A stretch of DNA of 64,000 bases, taken from Pedobacter zeae. GTDB taxonomy: Bacteria; Bacteroidota; Bacteroidia; Sphingobacteriales; Sphingobacteriaceae. Below the pieces are notes generated by a model. That model saw only the letters and a program-made list of their open reading frames with translations. It did no database searches and was not told where the DNA came from. Where the stretch lies: positions 1,532,872 to 1,596,871 of the forward strand of contig NZ_JACIEF010000001.1 in NCBI RefSeq assembly GCF_014196715.1, given 5' to 3'. Below are positions 17,613-26,093 of the stretch, piece by piece. Made by a program: the position numbers and the translations under genes. The stretch's first letter is position 1. Each line of letters begins with the position of its first letter.

Positions 17613-18090
17613 GTCTTTACATTTGTTTGTTAGTTGATAAGGATTACCGGCCTGAAATGCACCCGGCAGGGTCCTCCTTTTCTCACCAGTACCTCAATCA
17701 AGAACAGCAGTTCACTGGCTATACGAATATAACCAAGCGAAATTGATATTCAAAAACAAGTTAACTGATTCGGCAACCCGGTACCTTTTCAGGTGATGAA
17801 GAGATACCTGGCAACAAACGAAAATAGAAAATAAACGTCGATGTTACTATTATTTTTTTCTTTTGCCGATTCTTTCGCAAGCGACCAGGAAGAAAGTCCT
17901 CCATCCAACCAAAAACCCGCTTCAACTGCTAAAAATTAGACATTTTACTCCATATTTCATATTCCGAAAGAAGATTTACGTAATCGTTTAAGTAAATAAA
18001 ATTGGCAAAAAATAAAATTTTAAGCTTACAAAAACTCAATTTTAACCTGGTAACCAACAAAAATTTCAAACGAATCAAATTTCCAGCCTT
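17613..18090. other. Intergenic region between divergent LacI regulator and inositol oxygenase operon
   Basis: About 480 bases with no supportable gene. Its only strong signal is operator site 3 near the right end. The LacI promoter must lie near the left end, but I cannot place it with confidence. Confidence 0.5.
17976..17995 (+). promoter_or_regulatory. LacI-type operator (site 3) upstream of inositol oxygenase
   Basis: TTACGTAATCGTTTAAGTAA is palindromic in its outer arms (TTAC...GTAA) with a CG centre, one inner mismatch to AAACGTTT, and shares most bases with sites 1 and 2. It ends 95 bases upstream of the ATG at 18091, a normal distance for an operator overlapping a promoter. Confidence 0.7.
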
Positions 18091-18978
18091 ATGAGAAACC
18101 AAAGCACATCTTTAAAAGACAACCAAAATCCGTTGCAAAATCTCGATCAATGGGAAGAGGATATTTTAACCCGTTACCCTGATCCGAAAACCATCAATGC
18201 TGACAAAAAGGAAGAGCAGTTCAGAAATTATGATGAAACGGAAAAGGATAGCGTAAAAGAATTTTACAGGCTTAACCATACCTACCAGACCTATGATTTT
18301 GTCAAACAGAAAAAAGCAGAGTACTTAAAGTTCGACAAAAAGGAAATGCCAATTTGGAGTGCCTTTGATTTTTTAAATAAGTTGGTGGATGACTCTGATC
18401 CTGATACCGATCTTGACCAGATGCAACACCTGTTGCAAACGTCTGAAGCCATCAGAAACGACGGTCACCCGGACTGGATGGTACTGGTAGGATTGATCCA
18501 TGATATGGGCAAGGTACTGTGTTTGTTTGGAGAGCCACAATGGGCTGTGGTTGGCGATACTTTTCCTGTAGGTTGTGCTTATTCAGATAAAATTGTTTAC
18601 CCCGAATTTTTCAGCAACAATCCTGATTATCAAAATGAAATTTATCAAACAAAATTGGGTGTTTACACTCAAAACTGCGGATTAGATCAGGTAGATATGT
18701 CTTGGGGTCATGATGAATACGTATACCATATGATGAAACCCTACCTGCCAGAACCAGGCTTGTATATGCTTCGCTACCACTCTTTTTATTCTCAGCACAG
18801 GGAAAATGCCTATGATCATTTAATGAATGAAAAAGACCATGAAATGTTTAAATGGGTTAACCTGTTTAATCCATACGACCTGTATTCTAAAAATCCCAAT
18901 CAGAAAAGCTGGGCAGAACTCGAACCTTATTACAAAGCCCTGGTTGCTAAATATTTACCGCCAAACATTAAATTTTAA
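18091..18978 (+). CDS. myo-Inositol oxygenase (inositol to D-glucuronate)
   Basis: The 295-residue product is a full-length MIOX-family enzyme. It carries RNDGHPDWMVLVGLIHDMGKVL, GEPQWAVVGDTFPVGC, MSWGHDEYVYHMMK and RYHSFY, all close to the animal enzyme. The expected di-iron ligands are conserved by alignment to mouse MIOX: His113, His137, Asp138, His207, His230 and Asp263. There is no signal peptide, so it acts in the cytoplasm, opening myo-inositol with oxygen to give D-glucuronate, which can enter the uronate isomerase pathway encoded elsewhere. It is the first gene of an operon with SusC (60-base gap) and SusD under operator site 3. Bacterial MIOX inside a Sus-type locus is unusual. Confidence 0.95.
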   Translation: MRNQSTSLKDNQNPLQNLDQWEEDILTRYPDPKTINADKKEEQFRNYDETEKDSVKEFYRLNHTYQTYDFVKQKKAEYLKFDKKEMPIWSAFDFLNKLVDDSDPDTDLDQMQHLLQTSEAIRNDGHPDWMVLVGLIHDMGKVLCLFGEPQWAVVGDTFPVGCAYSDKIVYPEFFSNNPDYQNEIYQTKLGVYTQNCGLDQVDMSWGHDEYVYHMMKPYLPEPGLYMLRYHSFYSQHRENAYDHLMNEKDHEMFKWVNLFNPYDLYSKNPNQKSWAELEPYYKALVAKYLPPNIKF

Positions 18979-19038
18979 ATTCTATCTCCAAACATTTATA
19001 ACCAAATAAACAATTTATGAATCTAATTTTACAAAATC

Positions 19039-22000
19039 ATGAGATTTAAATGTACACGCTTAAAGTATAGTGGCATATTCATGCTGTTATTACTCCTCGG
19101 CCAGGTATTCAATGTTGCCCATGCGCAAACTGAACGAAAAATTACCGGAAATTTAGTCGACGATGCCAAACTGCCTATTGTAGGTGCTTCAGTTACTGTT
19201 AAGGGTACAACCAAAGTGACCTCAACCGGAGCTGGTGGTTCCTTTAGCATCACTGCAAAAACAGGAGATAAAATCCTCTTCAGCTTTTTAGGCTATCAAA
19301 CAAAAGAACTTACCGTAACCAATGCATCTACCTACCAGGTAACCATTAGCGAAGCCAGTTCATCCCTTACTGATGTAGTGGTTGTAGGTTACGGAAAAAG
19401 CAGCAGAAAAACACTTACCAGCTCTATATCAACAGTTAAGGGCGACGATTTAAATAAAGGTGCCATCAGTGATGTTGGCCAGATGCTGCAAGGTAAAGTA
19501 CCAGGCTTAAACATTACCAGAAATGGCGATCCAAGCCAAAATGCAGCCATCATTATGCGCGGTGCCTCTACCCTTCGTGATGGAGCCCAATCGCCATTAT
19601 TTGTAATTGATGGTGTAGTTGGTGCCGACATTTCGATTCTGGCGCCAGACGATATCGCCACGATCGACGTATTAAAAGATGCTGCAGCTGCCGCTATTTA
19701 TGGTAACAGGGCCGCTAATGGTGTAATTATGGTTACCACCAAAAGAGGTGTAGCAGGTGCAGCACAAATTGCTTACAATGGCTACTTTGGTATAGAAAAC
19801 GTATCTAACCGGTACGACATGATGGATGCCGATCAATTAAAGGCATTCCTGGCAAAAAATAATTCTGCCCTCACGCCGGCAAATGATAAGGGTGCCAATA
19901 CCAACTGGCAGGATGAGGTACAGCGCAGTAATGCTTTATCTTACAACCACAATGTATCGCTGAGCGGCGGTACCGAAAAAACCACCTACAATGCCAGTTT
20001 AAATTATTTTAAACAAAATGGTATTATTAAAACCAGCGATTTAAACAGGTTTATTGGCCGCATCGGCATTGAACAGAAAGCTTTAAACGACAGGCTGAAG
20101 ATCGGATTGAACATTAGTAACTCAGTAACTAATGCCAACCTCGTTCCTTACCGTAATACGGTACTGGCACAGATGCTGACTTACCTGCCAACATCGCCGG
20201 TAAAGAATCCGGACGGTTCTTATTTTGATAACCTTATCCAGACCAGCTACTATAACCCGGTTTCGATGCTCGAAAACGGTACAGAGAACCTGAAGAATAA
20301 AAACATCCTGGGAAATTTAACGGTTAATCTAAAATTGCCATTCGGCTTCTCTTACGATGTTTCAGCATCTTATCAGAACAGCCAAAACGTTTATGGTGCA
20401 TTTTATAACAGCATTTATACTTCGAGGTATAACAACGTTCGGAATACCCCAGAGCCACCAGCAACACCAAGTTTTGTAAACTTAGTGGGTAAAGATGGTG
20501 TGGCGGTAAGAAATGCCTATCAGAACACCAATAAAATTTTAGAAACGTATTTAACCTGGAATAAAAAATTTGGCGACCACGATATTAATGCTGTAGTGGG
20601 TTATTCTTATCAGCAATCGCTAAATAACGATGGTTTTCAGGCAACTTCAACAAATTTCCCGATTAACCAGGTTAGTTATAACAATTTAAGTTTAGGAAAC
20701 CCCTATGCAGTGCCTGATTTCAGGGTTGATTTTAATCCGGGGGTAACTTATCAGGAAATACTGATGATTTCTGATTTTGCAAGGGTTAATTACAACTATA
20801 AAAATAAATACCTCATCCAGGGATCGATCAGAAAAGATGGGTCGAATGTATTTGGAGCCAACGAAAAATGGGGCTATTTCCCGTCAGTAGGTGCAGCATG
20901 GAATATTGATCAGGAGAGTTTCTTTAAAAATACAGGCGTTCTTAAAACCCTTAAATTAAGGGGTAGTTACGGTATTGCAGGTAACTCGCTTGGATTTGCC
21001 CCACTTACCACTAAACTTATTTATGGGCAGGTAGGACAATTTTATTATAACGGTTCGCCAAGAGAAGGTGCTTATGGTGCCATCCAAAATGAAAACCCTG
21101 ATTTGAGATGGGAGAAAACGGCTACAACCAATATTGGTTTGGATTTCGGGCTATTTAATGGCAGATTAAGCGGATCAGTAGACGTATACGATAAAAAAAC
21201 AACTGATTTGATTTTGACATTTGGCGTTGATAATAACTTATTCCCGGCAGGTTCTTATACAGCAAATGTTGGTAGTTTGAGCAACAAAGGTATTGAAGTG
21301 GTTCTAAATGGTACGCCGGTTAGCACCCAAAACTTCAGCTGGAATACCACTTTTAACCTGGCACATAACCAAAATAAAATCATTACCCTATCGGACGATA
21401 GCAGATTCAATATAGAGGATCGCCTTACTGTTTCTCCAGATGGCGCCGGACAAAGTGGTGCAACATTGCAAATACTTAAACCGGGGCAGCCGATCGGAAC
21501 ATTTTTTACCTTTAAGTATGCAGGTAAAGATGCTAATGGTGTTTCACAGTATTATGATGCAGCCGGAAACATCAAAACACAGGGCTTGCTTAATAAAACC
21601 GATTATTACATTCTCGGAAATGCACAACCAAAAGCGATGTTAGGTTGGTCAAATAATTTAAGGTATAAGAACTTTGATCTAAGTGTATTCATGAGAGCGG
21701 TATTAGGTGTTAAAATTATGAACGTTACCCGTGCCGATTTATTCAGGCCGAGTACTGCCCAGTTCACCAATATCCCTGTAGAGGTTGAAAATGAATCGAC
21801 AGCTGATTTCAACTCTTACAAATATTCGAGCAGATTCTTAGAGAACGGCAGTTACCTGCGTTTAGATAATGCCACACTAGGATATACGTTCAAAAAAGGA
21901 CTTATTCCTGGTGTAAATTCTATTCGATTGTATACCACAGCAAATAACCTGTTTGTAATTACCGGTTATAAAGGAATAGACCCGGAAATTAACCAGGGTG

Positions 22001-22083
22001 GTACTGCTCCAGGGGTAGATACCAATAACTTTTACCCTAAAACCAGAACATTTTTATTCGGGTTAAACGTATCATTTAACTAA
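19039..22083 (+). CDS. SusC/RagA-type TonB-dependent outer membrane transporter
   Basis: The 1014-residue product has a signal peptide ending at VAHAQ, then a carboxypeptidase-regulatory-like domain (RKITGNLVDDAKLPIVGASVTVKGTTK, about residues 33-115). A TonB-box-like stretch and plug follow (SSLTDVVVVGYGKSSRKTLTSSISTV) with the SusC signature LKDAAAAAIYGNRAANGVIMVTTKRG near residue 215, then a long beta-barrel ending in an aromatic/Asn strand (LFGLNVSFN). It has no STN domain, so it is not expected to signal to a sigma factor; control is probably via the LacI operator. With SusD it should import oligosaccharides or small glycosides released at the cell surface. Confidence 0.95.
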   Translation: MRFKCTRLKYSGIFMLLLLLGQVFNVAHAQTERKITGNLVDDAKLPIVGASVTVKGTTKVTSTGAGGSFSITAKTGDKILFSFLGYQTKELTVTNASTYQVTISEASSSLTDVVVVGYGKSSRKTLTSSISTVKGDDLNKGAISDVGQMLQGKVPGLNITRNGDPSQNAAIIMRGASTLRDGAQSPLFVIDGVVGADISILAPDDIATIDVLKDAAAAAIYGNRAANGVIMVTTKRGVAGAAQIAYNGYFGIENVSNRYDMMDADQLKAFLAKNNSALTPANDKGANTNWQDEVQRSNALSYNHNVSLSGGTEKTTYNASLNYFKQNGIIKTSDLNRFIGRIGIEQKALNDRLKIGLNISNSVTNANLVPYRNTVLAQMLTYLPTSPVKNPDGSYFDNLIQTSYYNPVSMLENGTENLKNKNILGNLTVNLKLPFGFSYDVSASYQNSQNVYGAFYNSIYTSRYNNVRNTPEPPATPSFVNLVGKDGVAVRNAYQNTNKILETYLTWNKKFGDHDINAVVGYSYQQSLNNDGFQATSTNFPINQVSYNNLSLGNPYAVPDFRVDFNPGVTYQEILMISDFARVNYNYKNKYLIQGSIRKDGSNVFGANEKWGYFPSVGAAWNIDQESFFKNTGVLKTLKLRGSYGIAGNSLGFAPLTTKLIYGQVGQFYYNGSPREGAYGAIQNENPDLRWEKTATTNIGLDFGLFNGRLSGSVDVYDKKTTDLILTFGVDNNLFPAGSYTANVGSLSNKGIEVVLNGTPVSTQNFSWNTTFNLAHNQNKIITLSDDSRFNIEDRLTVSPDGAGQSGATLQILKPGQPIGTFFTFKYAGKDANGVSQYYDAAGNIKTQGLLNKTDYYILGNAQPKAMLGWSNNLRYKNFDLSVFMRAVLGVKIMNVTRADLFRPSTAQFTNIPVEVENESTADFNSYKYSSRFLENGSYLRLDNATLGYTFKKGLIPGVNSIRLYTTANNLFVITGYKGIDPEINQGGTAPGVDTNNFYPKTRTFLFGLNVSFN

Positions 22084-22093
22084 AATTAAAAAG

Positions 22094-23692
22094 ATGAAAA
22101 ATCTTATCAAATACATTGCAGGAACTGCGTTATCGCTAGGCGTATTAACTTCCTGCCATAAACTGGATTTAAAAGTGGAAACACAGCTAACTCCTGAAAC
22201 ATTTCCTCAAACAGATCAACACTATATACAGCTAACCGGTCAGGTATATGTACAGCTTCGTCAAAACTGGAGTACCGATTATTTCTTTATGCAGTCGTTA
22301 AGTACTGACGAATCCATTATGCCGGCAAGAGGCGGAAACTGGTACGATGGAGGGGTATTCGAAATGCACCATAAGCACTCGTGGAATAAAGACAACGGAC
22401 ATATCAGCAGTGGCTGGGGATGGCTTTCAGCAACCATCAGTAAAGCAAACCAAAGCTTGTTTTTACTGAAAGATGCTCCGGAATCTCCCGGAAAAACAGT
22501 GGCCGTAGCCGAAGTTAGGGCTACGAGGGCTTTAGCCTTTTTCATGATGATGGATTTATGGGGTAATATTCCGATTGTGACCACTTTTGGTCAAACTACA
22601 CCGCCCGAAACCAAAACACGCCTGGAAGTTTTTAATTTTATTGAGGCAGAACTTAAAGAAGTATTGCCAAATTTAAGCAGTGCTGTAGGAACGGCCACAT
22701 ATGGCCGCCCAAATAAATATACTGCCTATGCTATCTTAGCCAAAATGTACTTAAATGCCGAAGTATATACCGGAACTCAACGCTACAACGATGCTGTGGC
22801 CATGTGCGATGCCATTATCGGTGCCTCAGGTTCTCCATACAGCTTGGAAAGCGATTACAGAAAAATGTTCTTCATTGACAACGGTCCTCAGATCAAAGAG
22901 TTTATTTTTGCCATCCCTTTCGATCCGGGCTTTAGCAATGGTACCATGATTTATTCGCGTTACTCATTACCGCGCTCTTTACAGAAAAAGTACAGCTTAA
23001 AATTTACACCAAGTGCACCAATGAGCACCTTGCCAGAGTATTATGCTAATTTTAATGATCCTAATGATAAAAGGAATGCACAGTGGATAAAAGGATTGCA
23101 GACGTATTACGATGGTTCGCCAGTAACCGTAGCGACTACCAAAAAAGGATATGATCAGTTTTACACCGGTTCTGATGGTTCAGCTGCACTCACTTATCAG
23201 GTAGATATTACTCCAAATGTTACGCTTAGAGATGCATCCAGACCTTTTGATGCAGGAAACGATGAAATAGCGTGGAATATGGGATACAGAAACAATAAGT
23301 TTTACTGCGACAGCACCTCATCAAGCAGAAACCAGAATAACGACGTACCGGTTTTCAGGTATTCGGATATTTTATTAATGAAAGCCGAAGCCATATTAAG
23401 GGGTGCAACGCCTACGCAAGGTCAAACGGCTTTATCATTGGTTAATCAGTTACGTGCCGTTCGTACCACTTCACCGGCATGGACTTCAGTTACCTTAGAA
23501 GATCTATATAAAGAACGCTGCAGGGAAATGGCCTGGGAGTGCTGGCACCGTAACGACATGATCCGTTTCGGCAAGTATGAGGGAACATGGGGCTTTAAAA
23601 CAGATGCACAGACCTTCCACAGGTTAATGCCAATACCGGCATCGGCCATAATTTTAAATCCTAAACTGAAACAAAATCCCGGATACAATTAA
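22094..23692 (+). CDS. SusD/RagB-type surface glycan-binding lipoprotein
   Basis: The 532-residue product has a lipoprotein signal (LTSC, Cys21) and starts KLDLKVETQLTPETFPQT as SusD proteins do. Helical TPR-like stretches with SusD features follow, such as AEVRATRALAFFMMMDLWGNIPIVT near residue 140 and YKERCREMAWECWHRNDMIRFGKY near the C-terminus (the family motif ERxxExxxEGxRxxDLxR region). It starts 10 bases after susC, forming the usual pair. It should lid the SusC barrel and capture the ligand. Confidence 0.95.
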   Translation: MKNLIKYIAGTALSLGVLTSCHKLDLKVETQLTPETFPQTDQHYIQLTGQVYVQLRQNWSTDYFFMQSLSTDESIMPARGGNWYDGGVFEMHHKHSWNKDNGHISSGWGWLSATISKANQSLFLLKDAPESPGKTVAVAEVRATRALAFFMMMDLWGNIPIVTTFGQTTPPETKTRLEVFNFIEAELKEVLPNLSSAVGTATYGRPNKYTAYAILAKMYLNAEVYTGTQRYNDAVAMCDAIIGASGSPYSLESDYRKMFFIDNGPQIKEFIFAIPFDPGFSNGTMIYSRYSLPRSLQKKYSLKFTPSAPMSTLPEYYANFNDPNDKRNAQWIKGLQTYYDGSPVTVATTKKGYDQFYTGSDGSAALTYQVDITPNVTLRDASRPFDAGNDEIAWNMGYRNNKFYCDSTSSSRNQNNDVPVFRYSDILLMKAEAILRGATPTQGQTALSLVNQLRAVRTTSPAWTSVTLEDLYKERCREMAWECWHRNDMIRFGKYEGTWGFKTDAQTFHRLMPIPASAIILNPKLKQNPGYN

Positions 23693-23730
23693 TATATATT
23701 TCTTAGAAGAGGTTGTATCATAATATAGAA

Positions 23731-23800
23731 TTGTCATCCTGAGCTTGTTGAAGGATCTGCTCAAATACTGCAAGGCGTTTCGACAGGCTCAATGTGACAA
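23731..23800. repeat. REP-like imperfect inverted repeat between SusD and phosphatase genes
   Basis: The left arm TTGTCATCCTGAGCTTGTTG (23731-23750) and the right arm TCGACAGGCTCAATGTGACA (23780-23799) form an imperfect long hairpin. The GTCATCCTGAGC...GCTCA..TGACA pattern is, from memory, a dispersed intergenic repeat in many Bacteroidota genomes. It could act as a transcriptional attenuator separating the inositol oxygenase-SusCD operon from the enzyme operon. Confidence 0.55.
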
Positions 23801-23879
23801 ACTTCTATAAAAAAAATTCATGATACTTCCTCTTCTTCGCATTGATGTTTAGATCATTTAAATATTTCAATCTTTCTCT

Positions 23880-24854
23880 ATGATTAAAAAATTACTTTTA
23901 TCTATTCTGCTGCTTCCTTCCGTTTTACATGCACAAACTTTAATAAAAAACTCACCTCAGGCTTCAGCAACAAAAAACCTGATTAAAGAAAGTAATGCTT
24001 TAAATTTCATCGCCATGGGGGATTGGGGCCGTAATGGCGCCGATCATCAAAGGCAAGTAGCCAGGCAGATGGGTATTACTGCATCCGATGTTAAGGCTAA
24101 TTTTATCATTTCTACCGGCGATAACTTTTATCCCAGTGGCGTAATCAGCGCTCAAGATCCCTCTTTTAAATACTCTTTCGAAGATATCTATACCGATTTT
24201 TCGCTGCAATGGGACTGGTATGTGGTTCTGGGTAACCACGATTACAAATCTAACCCCGATGCACAGGTAGAATATTCCAAAATCAGCAGAAGATGGAAAA
24301 TGCCTGCCCGTTACTATGCAAAAAAATTCCCCATCAATGGTGATCTCAATAACCAGGTGTTAATTGCTTTTATTGACACCAACCCGCTTATACCCGAATT
24401 TTACAGCAATGCCGAATATGGCCCGAATGTTAAAGGACAGGACACCACGGCGCAGAAACGCTGGCTGGTTAAAACACTGGCAGATGCCGATCCTGCAATT
24501 AAATGGAAAATTGTAGTAGGCCACCACCCTATTTATACTGGCGGCAGCCGGACTGAGGCCTATGATACCAAAGCTGTTCGCAATTCATTAAAATCAACTT
24601 TTGAAAAATACGGTGTAGATGTGTATCTTACCGGGCACGAACACAGTATGCAGTACATTAAACCTGCCGGAAAAACACATTATTTTATTTCCGGTTCAGC
24701 TTCTGAAAAAACACCTGTAAAACTTATCGCCGATGCCGAAATGGTGGCATCAGAATATGGTTTTATGTTATTCTCTGTTAACAACAACCAGTTACGCGTG
24801 CAAGCTATTAATGATCAGGGCGAGATTATTTATAATACGCTAATTAAAAAATAA
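23880..24854 (+). CDS. Secreted metallophosphatase, tartrate-resistant (ACP5/purple acid phosphatase-like)
   Basis: The 324-residue product has a signal peptide (MIKKLLLSILLLPSVLHAQ). Metallophosphoesterase motifs appear in order: AMGDWGRNG, STGDNFYPSG, VVLGNHDY, GHHPIYTGG and TGHEH. The YSKISRRWKMPARYY stretch closely resembles mammalian ACP5 (YSKISKRWNFPSPFY), so it belongs to the tartrate-resistant acid phosphatase type. It would remove phosphate from monoesters in the periplasm. It leads a tight operon, 5 bases from the next gene, which suggests phosphate removal as one step of the shared pathway, for example from inositol-phosphate or a phosphorylated glycan. Confidence 0.9.
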   Translation: MIKKLLLSILLLPSVLHAQTLIKNSPQASATKNLIKESNALNFIAMGDWGRNGADHQRQVARQMGITASDVKANFIISTGDNFYPSGVISAQDPSFKYSFEDIYTDFSLQWDWYVVLGNHDYKSNPDAQVEYSKISRRWKMPARYYAKKFPINGDLNNQVLIAFIDTNPLIPEFYSNAEYGPNVKGQDTTAQKRWLVKTLADADPAIKWKIVVGHHPIYTGGSRTEAYDTKAVRNSLKSTFEKYGVDVYLTGHEHSMQYIKPAGKTHYFISGSASEKTPVKLIADAEMVASEYGFMLFSVNNNQLRVQAINDQGEIIYNTLIKK

Positions 24855-24859
24855 GCGCC

Positions 24860-26092
24860 ATGGATCAAGCCAGCAGCACAGTTACTCCAACAGCACAACC
24901 AGCAGCTAAACCTAAACGACTGCTTTCGCTCGATGCCTTGCGTGGTTTTGATATGTTTTGGATTGTGAGCGGCGAAGGTATTTTTCATGGTTTAGCCCAT
25001 GGCATTAAAGAAGACCACGCCTTGGTGCAAAACACGTACGACTGGACCATTGCAACCAATCCCAGTCTTTCCTTATTTGAAAAGATATTGGTGGGCATCA
25101 GTAACCAATTGCACCATTCGCCCTGGAATGGCTTTACCTTTTATGACCTCATTTTCCCGCTTTTCATATTCATTTCAGGGGTATCTATGCCTTTCTCTTA
25201 TCAGAAGTATTTTACAGATAGAGAGACCGGAAATGCACCAACAGGTAAGATTTATTATGCGCTGATTAAAAGAACCCTGATTTTAATTCTACTGGGTGCC
25301 GTGGTTAATGGCCTGCTGCAGTGGAAAGGTTATGAGCATATCCGTTTTGCCAGTGTACTGGGCCGTATTGGCCTGGCAACCTTTTTTGCCGCTTTAATTT
25401 ACCTCAATAGCCCACTTAAAAAACAGGTCGTCTGGTTTGTATCTATCCTGGTTGGCTATTACCTATTAATGCGTTTTGTGCCCGTTCCGGGCTTTGGCAG
25501 TGGAGTTTTCACGCCAGAGGGCAATCTTTCTGCATATATAGACCGCTTGTTACTTCCCGGCAAGCTTCACCGTACAGTTTACGATCCGGAAGGTTTACTG
25601 AGCACTGTACCTGCCATTTGCTCCGCTATGCTGGGGATATTTACCGGTTCATTTATAAAGAATAAAGCAGTGTGTCCCGATCCCAAGAAGAAAGTGTTGT
25701 ATTTAACGATGGCAGGCATCGTATTAATATTAACTGCGCTGGCAGGTAGCTTCCTTTTCCCCATCAACAAAATCATGTGGACGAGCACTTTCGTACTCTT
25801 TGCAGGCGGCTGGAGCATTATACTTTTTTCGCTTTTCTATTATTTTATTGATGTGTGTAATTATCAAAAATGGTGCATGCCCATGGTGTGGATAGGTACC
25901 AATTCGATATTAATCTACATTTTCGCTCACGGCCTGTTTAATTTCGAATCTACTTCCAACTTCCTCTTCGGCGGAATCATTAATACCATCCCTACTGCGT
26001 GGCAACAGGCTGGCGTATGGACGGGTGTACTCCTTATACAATTGTTTGGCTTAAAGTTCCTCTTTGATAAAAAGTGGTTCCTAAAAATTTAA
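24860..26092 (+). CDS. DUF5009/HGSNAT-like transmembrane N-acetyltransferase
   Basis: The 410-residue protein has about 10 hydrophobic segments and no signal peptide. The start KRLLSLDALRGFDMFWIVSGEG and the segment QLHHSPWNGFTFYDLIFPLFIFISGVSMPFS (residues about 84-115) match the human lysosomal heparan-alpha-glucosaminide N-acetyltransferase pattern (HxxWNG-x-DLVFPxFxFIxGxS), whose His is the acetyl carrier; here His85/His86. HGSNAT moves acetyl from cytosolic acetyl-CoA across the membrane onto a terminal alpha-glucosamine. Its stop is one base from the GH89 start, so the two are almost certainly co-translated. The likely role is N-acetylating glucosamine in the periplasm to prepare it for GH89. 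Confidence 0.8.
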   Translation: MDQASSTVTPTAQPAAKPKRLLSLDALRGFDMFWIVSGEGIFHGLAHGIKEDHALVQNTYDWTIATNPSLSLFEKILVGISNQLHHSPWNGFTFYDLIFPLFIFISGVSMPFSYQKYFTDRETGNAPTGKIYYALIKRTLILILLGAVVNGLLQWKGYEHIRFASVLGRIGLATFFAALIYLNSPLKKQVVWFVSILVGYYLLMRFVPVPGFGSGVFTPEGNLSAYIDRLLLPGKLHRTVYDPEGLLSTVPAICSAMLGIFTGSFIKNKAVCPDPKKKVLYLTMAGIVLILTALAGSFLFPINKIMWTSTFVLFAGGWSIILFSLFYYFIDVCNYQKWCMPMVWIGTNSILIYIFAHGLFNFESTSNFLFGGIINTIPTAWQQAGVWTGVLLIQLFGLKFLFDKKWFLKI

Positions 26093-26093
26093 T

